A stretch of 8,095 nucleotides of DNA. It comes from Bacteroidota bacterium (GTDB lineage: Bacteria; Bacteroidota; Bacteroidia; Chitinophagales; Chitinophagaceae). Positions 6,366 to 8,095 of this stretch are shown here, piece after piece. A program made the translations under genes and the position numbers. The notes beneath the pieces are model-generated. The model did not search any database and was not told where the DNA came from. It saw only the letters and a list, made by a program, of their open reading frames with translations. The stretch is taken from contig JAEWDG010000053.1 in NCBI GenBank assembly GCA_023390215.1, forward strand, positions 1 through 8,095. Reading direction: 5' to 3'. Each line of letters opens with the position of its first letter. The first letter of the stretch is position 1.

Positions 6366-7553
6366 CGCTTCATACAGCATTGCGATTCCCTGACCAACAC
6401 CTATACACATGGTTGCGAGTCCATATTGAACACCTCTCCTTCTCATTTCGTGCAAAAGTGTTGTGGATATCCTGGCACCGCTGCAACCTAACGGATGTCC
6501 CAGTGCTATGGAGCCTCCGTTCACATTCACTTTCTCAAGGTCCAGACCCAAATCGTGCACGCAGGCTATGCTTTGAGATGCGAATGCTTCATTCAATTCA
6601 ATAAGACCGAGATCGGCAACGGAAAGGCCCGCACGTTTTAATACTTTCTGTGAGGCAGGAACAGGTCCTATGCCCATCACAGAAGGATCAACTCCTGCCA
6701 CTGCCATTGACTTTATCCTGGCCATTGGCTTTAAACCAAATTTACTAACAGACGCTGCAGAAGCAAGTAACAGCGCTGCAGCACCATCGTTTATTCCGCT
6801 GCTGTTGCCCGCGGTAACGGTTCCATCCTTAACAAATGCCGGTTTAAGTTGTGCGAGCTTTTCCATACTGCTGAGTCTGGGATGTTCATCTTTATCAAAC
6901 TCAAACTTTTCTTTTCCCATCATAACGGTAACGGGTATCAGCTCATCCTGCCACTTACCGGCATCATGAGCTGCCTTGTATTTTAACTGACTTTCATGAG
7001 CGAATTCATCCTGCGCGTGCCGGCTGATCTTCCATTGCTTCGCCACGTTTTCCGCGGTTTCGCCCATCGTATATGGATGATGCATCGCGGAAAGTGCGGG
7101 ATTTATAAACCGCCAGCCCATGGTAGTATCAAAAATCTCTGCCTGCCGCTGAAATGGAGACGTCGCTTTCGGCATCACAAAAGGCGCACGCGACATACTC
7201 TCAACGCCTCCGGCGATCATTAACTCTCCATCTCCAAGCATAAGTGACCTTGCGCCATCCATGATTGCCTGCAAACCGCTTCCACATAAACGATTAACCG
7301 TGTTTCCAGGAACCGAAACAGGTAACCCCGCTAGCAGTCCTGCCATGCGTGCCACGTTTCGGTTATCTTCTCCACTTTGATTGGCCGCCCCCGCAATCAC
7401 ATCTTCGATAGCAGCGGGATCTATATTTGGGTTGCGATCAAGTATCGCGCGGATTACAAGCGCTAATAGATCGTCGGGACGGGTATTTGATAAAGCACCG
7501 CCATATTTACCAATTGGTGTTCGGATCGCATCAATTACAAAAACTTCTTGCAT
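6360..7553 (-). CDS. Thiolase (acetyl-CoA C-acyltransferase, 3-oxoadipyl-CoA thiolase-like)
   Basis: From the preferred ATG at 7553 this is a 397-residue thiolase, which cleaves 3-oxoacyl-CoA with CoA to release acetyl-CoA (or condenses in reverse). The nucleophile is Cys90 in NRLCGSG. The remaining catalytic residues are NEAF (321-324), His353 in GHPLGCSGAR, and Cys383 in MCIGVGQG. The segments SGEDNRNVARMAGLLAGLP, VESMSRAPFVM and DTTMGWRFINP closely resemble 3-oxoadipyl-CoA thiolases (PcaF/PaaJ). However, no aromatic-degradation genes are beside it, so a general FadA-like beta-oxidation role is equally possible. The frame is open up to a GTG at 7592, but the ATG at 7553 gives the family-standard N-terminus and has a clear Shine-Dalgarno site. 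It is convergent with the permease gene (6-bp overlap) and divergent from rlmN. Confidence 0.95.
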   Translation of the reverse strand: MQEVFVIDAIRTPIGKYGGALSNTRPDDLLALVIRAILDRNPNIDPAAIEDVIAGAANQSGEDNRNVARMAGLLAGLPVSVPGNTVNRLCGSGLQAIMDGARSLMLGDGELMIAGGVESMSRAPFVMPKATSPFQRQAEIFDTTMGWRFINPALSAMHHPYTMGETAENVAKQWKISRHAQDEFAHESQLKYKAAHDAGKWQDELIPVTVMMGKEKFEFDKDEHPRLSSMEKLAQLKPAFVKDGTVTAGNSSGINDGAAALLLASAASVSKFGLKPMARIKSMAVAGVDPSVMGIGPVPASQKVLKRAGLSVADLGLIELNEAFASQSIACVHDLGLDLEKVNVNGGSIALGHPLGCSGARISTTLLHEMRRRGVQYGLATMCIGVGQGIAMLYEAL

Positions 7554-7557
7554 AAAA

Positions 7558-7563
7558 TTCCTC
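7558..7563 (-). promoter_or_regulatory. Shine-Dalgarno site of the thiolase gene
   Basis: On the minus strand GAGGAA is followed by TTTT and the ATG at 7553. This is a good ribosome-binding site and decides the start codon in favour of 7553 over the GTG at 7592. It stands out because the other internal starts in the window lack such a site. Confidence 0.75.
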
Positions 7564-7600
7564 GTTAAATCTCGGGTGAAAACCTGTTTCACCGGGCTGC

Positions 7601-7608
7601 CAAAGGTA
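7601..7608 (-). promoter_or_regulatory. Bacteroidota-type -7 promoter element for the thiolase gene (TACCTTTG)
   Basis: On the minus strand TACCTTTG matches TAnnTTTG. Transcription would begin near 7596, giving a leader of roughly 43 bases before the ATG at 7553, with the GAGGAA site inside it. The element lies 7 bp from the opposite-facing TATCTTTG of rlmN. No clear -33 element is visible. Confidence 0.6.
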
Positions 7609-7615
7609 GTATGAT

Positions 7616-7623
7616 TATCTTTG
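7616..7623 (+). promoter_or_regulatory. Bacteroidota-type -7 promoter element for rlmN (TATCTTTG)
   Basis: TATCTTTG is followed by CAGG and the rlmN ATG at 7628. The spacing (four bases) is identical to that before the phosphatase gene, and the ten-base string TTATCTTTGC is shared. The predicted transcript would start at or beside the start codon. No convincing -33 element is seen. Confidence 0.7.
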
Positions 7624-7627
7624 CAGG

Positions 7628-8095
7628 ATGTCAGACCGAAGAAATATCCGTGAATTGGATCTTGTAGAATTGAAGGCCTATTTTGAGGCGATAGGAGATA
7701 AGAAATTCCGGGCCATACAGGCTTATGAATGGTTATGGAAGAAGAATGTCAGGAGTTTTGATGAAATGAGTAATCTTTCGCTGGAGCTCCGAAAAAAACT
7801 GGTGGAAGATTTCCGTTTTGATGCTGTTGCTGTAGACTTGATACAACAAAGCAATGATGGGACGCTGAAATCCCGGTTCAGAACATATGATGGTCATCTG
7901 ATGGAAGGCGTTATCATTCCTACAGAAAAAAGAAATACAGCGTGTGTTTCATCACAGATTGGCTGCAGCCTCAGTTGCAAATTTTGCGCCACAGGATTAA
8001 TGGATAGAAAGCGTAATCTCCACTTCGATGAGATATACGATCAGGTGGCTATCCTCAACGAACAAAGCCTCACACAATATGGAACAGGGTTGACC
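7628..8095 (+). CDS. rlmN: 23S rRNA (adenine(2503)-C(2))-methyltransferase RlmN, N-terminal part (cut by window end)
   Basis: 156 open codons run to the window edge, against a usual family length of about 340-380 residues, so the C-terminal half is missing from view only. RlmN is a cytosolic radical-SAM enzyme that methylates C2 of A2503 in 23S rRNA and of A37 in some tRNAs. The N-terminal RNA-binding domain (about 5-65) reads LDLVELKAYFEAIGDKKFRA, then QAYEWLW. The radical-SAM core begins with IPTEKRNTACVSSQIGC, and the iron-sulphur cysteines are CSLSCKFC at 113, 117 and 120, in the CxxxCxxC pattern. The second catalytic cysteine near the C-terminus lies outside the window. The ATG chosen gives the standard N-terminus. 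It follows a TATCTTTG core by four bases, so no ribosome-binding site fits and the mRNA is probably leaderless. Confidence 0.95.
   Translation, partial: MSDRRNIRELDLVELKAYFEAIGDKKFRAIQAYEWLWKKNVRSFDEMSNLSLELRKKLVEDFRFDAVAVDLIQQSNDGTLKSRFRTYDGHLMEGVIIPTEKRNTACVSSQIGCSLSCKFCATGLMDRKRNLHFDEIYDQVAILNEQSLTQYGTGLT

Noticed and set aside
7554..7592. Longer thiolase start at GTG 7592
   Set aside because: The 13 extra residues do not fit the family N-terminus, the GTG lies almost at the predicted transcript start, and the ATG at 7553 has a good GAGGAA site.
6380..7614. Rightward frames across the thiolase gene (6380-6604, 6670-6969, 6996-7223, 7381-7614)
   Set aside because: All are antisense to a complete thiolase with all catalytic motifs. 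None has family resemblance.
1..8095. Mobile element, CRISPR array, tRNA/rRNA, defence or toxin-antitoxin system
   Set aside because: Nothing seen: no transposase or integrase motifs, no spaced direct repeats, no RNA-gene signatures, and every long frame is explained by conserved cellular families.

Overview
The window looks like a piece of a Bacteroidota chromosome, most likely from the Chitinophagaceae/Sphingobacteriia side. Evidence for this is a TonB protein with the Bacteroidota-type N-terminus (DILFEGRNKSYGAYPLRK), a DUF4836-type lipoprotein, a HisRS of the 'ERALKYDLTIPFARY' type, promoter -7 elements of the TAnnTTTG form, and the general lack of Shine-Dalgarno sites. It is a dense, mostly housekeeping stretch with no gap longer than about 90 bp. 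There is no insertion sequence, integrase, RNA gene or CRISPR array.

Layout. On the left, reading leftward, are a TonB-family energy transducer (918 to 100) and, 36 bp beyond it, the first 21 codons of another gene that leaves the window. Diverging from these at 1009 is a compact rightward run: a low-molecular-weight protein tyrosine phosphatase, histidyl-tRNA synthetase (hisS) and a 547-residue DUF4836-like lipoprotein. Only one base separates each pair, so this is probably one operon. A perfect 7-bp GC-rich hairpin (4516-4535) follows the lipoprotein. It lies only 7 bases before the start of an ABC ATPase, which overlaps its FtsX/MacB-type permease by one base (TGATG). The permease converges on a leftward thiolase, and the two genes share the six bases CTATAG as overlapping antiparallel stop codons. 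Diverging from the thiolase at 7628 is rlmN (23S rRNA A2503 / tRNA A37 methyltransferase), cut by the window edge after 156 codons.

How the parts relate. hisS and rlmN serve translation. TonB and the thiolase serve outer-membrane energy transduction and acyl-CoA metabolism. The ATPase and permease form a two-gene ABC system of the lipoprotein-release/MacB/FtsX superfamily with unknown substrate. I see no single new multi-gene system here.

The observations most worth following are these: (i) two start codons lying exactly four bases after an identical TTATCTTTGC promoter core, implying leaderless mRNAs for the phosphatase and rlmN; (ii) an ABC ATPase that keeps Walker A lysine and Walker B glutamate but has an altered signature (CSYGE) and Ala where the switch histidine should be; (iii) a hairpin set tightly against that ATPase's start codon; and (iv) back-to-back promoter elements 7 bp apart between the thiolase gene and rlmN.
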